Shown here piece by piece: positions 63,809 through 64,000 of a stretch of 64,000 bases of DNA (its first letter is position 1; each line of letters begins with the position of its first letter). The position numbers and the translations under genes are program-made. The DNA is from Cellvibrio sp. KY-YJ-3 (GTDB lineage: Bacteria > Pseudomonadota > Gammaproteobacteria > Pseudomonadales > Cellvibrionaceae), in assembly GCF_008806955.1 (NCBI RefSeq), contig NZ_CP031727.1, positions 2,866,001 through 2,930,000 on the forward strand, written 5' to 3'. The notes under the pieces are model-generated. The model ran no database searches, had not been told where the DNA came from, and saw only the letters and a list, made by a program, of their open reading frames with translations.

Positions 63809-64000
63809 TTATTTCACCCTGTTGCCATAGCGAATGTTGCGCAATTCGCCCTGAGTAAAATACAGATGGGTCATAAATTTGCCTTTGCCTGGGTTGTAGG
63901 TCCAGATCTCGACTTCCGTGCAGGTTTGAATGGCGACATTGTTTTGAATGTTGTTGTTGCCGTTTTGAACACCTTGTGGAGTGGTGATTGCGGCGGAGGG
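63809..64000 (-). CDS. DUF2845-like protein, C-terminal part (5' end outside window)
   Basis: The minus-strand frame is open from the window edge to TAA at 63809 (about 63 codons). It reads CTEVEIWTYNPGKGKFMT, then LYFTQGELRNIRYGNRVK at the end. The pattern of Cys, W-T-Y-N, G-x-x-F and a short basic end resembles DUF2845, a family of small periplasmic proteins. It ends 36 bases before the second LexA box, on the same strand as lexA. Confidence 0.65.
   Translation of the reverse strand, partial: PSAAITTPQGVQNGNNNIQNNVAIQTCTEVEIWTYNPGKGKFMTHLYFTQGELRNIRYGNRVK

Overview
This window reads as a stretch of chromosome from a gammaproteobacterium close to Cellvibrio (Cellvibrionaceae, near Pseudomonas). 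The basis is: gene orders shared with Pseudomonas (yccA-tusDCBE with a serine tRNA, yceD-rpmF-plsX-fabD-fabG-acpP-fabF-pabC-mltG without fabH, glnS-cysS, fadB-fadA followed by sulA-lexA), a secreted lipoprotein with the long serine-rich linker typical of Cellvibrio and Saccharophagus, and a very high share of conserved core genes. I see no prophage, insertion sequence, CRISPR array or obvious genomic island. The organism call is an inference from content, not from a database search.

Layout. 1-5.3 kb: the 3' part of a hybrid sensor kinase whose phospho-accepting His is missing, then a very large lipoprotein joining ThuA, PQQ-type sugar dehydrogenase, PKD and cytochrome c domains. 5.4-9 kb: a 107-base interrupted palindrome, then divergent fumC and uvrB. 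9-13 kb: a two-gene unit with an HTTM-like membrane protein, a Tat-exported glucose-fructose-oxidoreductase-like protein, and an RsmB-type rRNA methylase. 13-16.4 kb: a membrane Ser/Thr kinase with PEGA and degenerate FGE domains, plus its likely PP2C phosphatase. 16.5-22 kb: an M16C metallopeptidase, a DTW-domain tRNA modifier, a GIY-YIG protein, CmoM and a membrane J-protein. 22-28.5 kb: a lipoprotein metallopeptidase and its companion, the agmatine-to-putrescine pair aguA-aguB, a GGDEF protein, bcp behind six TAGTTTTT repeats, and a short AraC-type regulator.

28.6-36.6 kb: an isolated yajC, an AGCS symporter, the tusDCBE sulfur relay, a BI-1 family protein, tRNA-Ser(UGA), and rne behind an 800-base leader/promoter region with hairpins. 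36.6-46.5 kb: rluC, a HAD phosphatase, Maf/YceF, then the fatty-acid cluster through mltG. 46.7-57.2 kb: glnS, cysS, two small membrane proteins, ypjD, ffh, yjbQ, a Kazal-like lipoprotein, a HopJ-family protein, NAD-malic enzyme, a YjbR-family protein and an XRE-cupin regulator. 57.4-64 kb: fadB-fadA, a ManA-like cupin protein, a small acidic protein, and the SOS operon lexA-sulA under two LexA boxes, ending in a partial DUF2845-like gene.

Most of the window is ordinary core genome. The parts least explained are the lipoprotein metallopeptidase pair (22.2-24.5 kb), the kinase/FGE/phosphatase pair (13.2-16.4 kb), the HTTM pair (9.0-10.2 kb), the degenerate sensor kinase, and the non-coding structures at 5.36-5.47 kb, 27.33 kb, 35.9-36.2 kb and 51.37 kb. 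I did not find one single element that I can defend as a new system.
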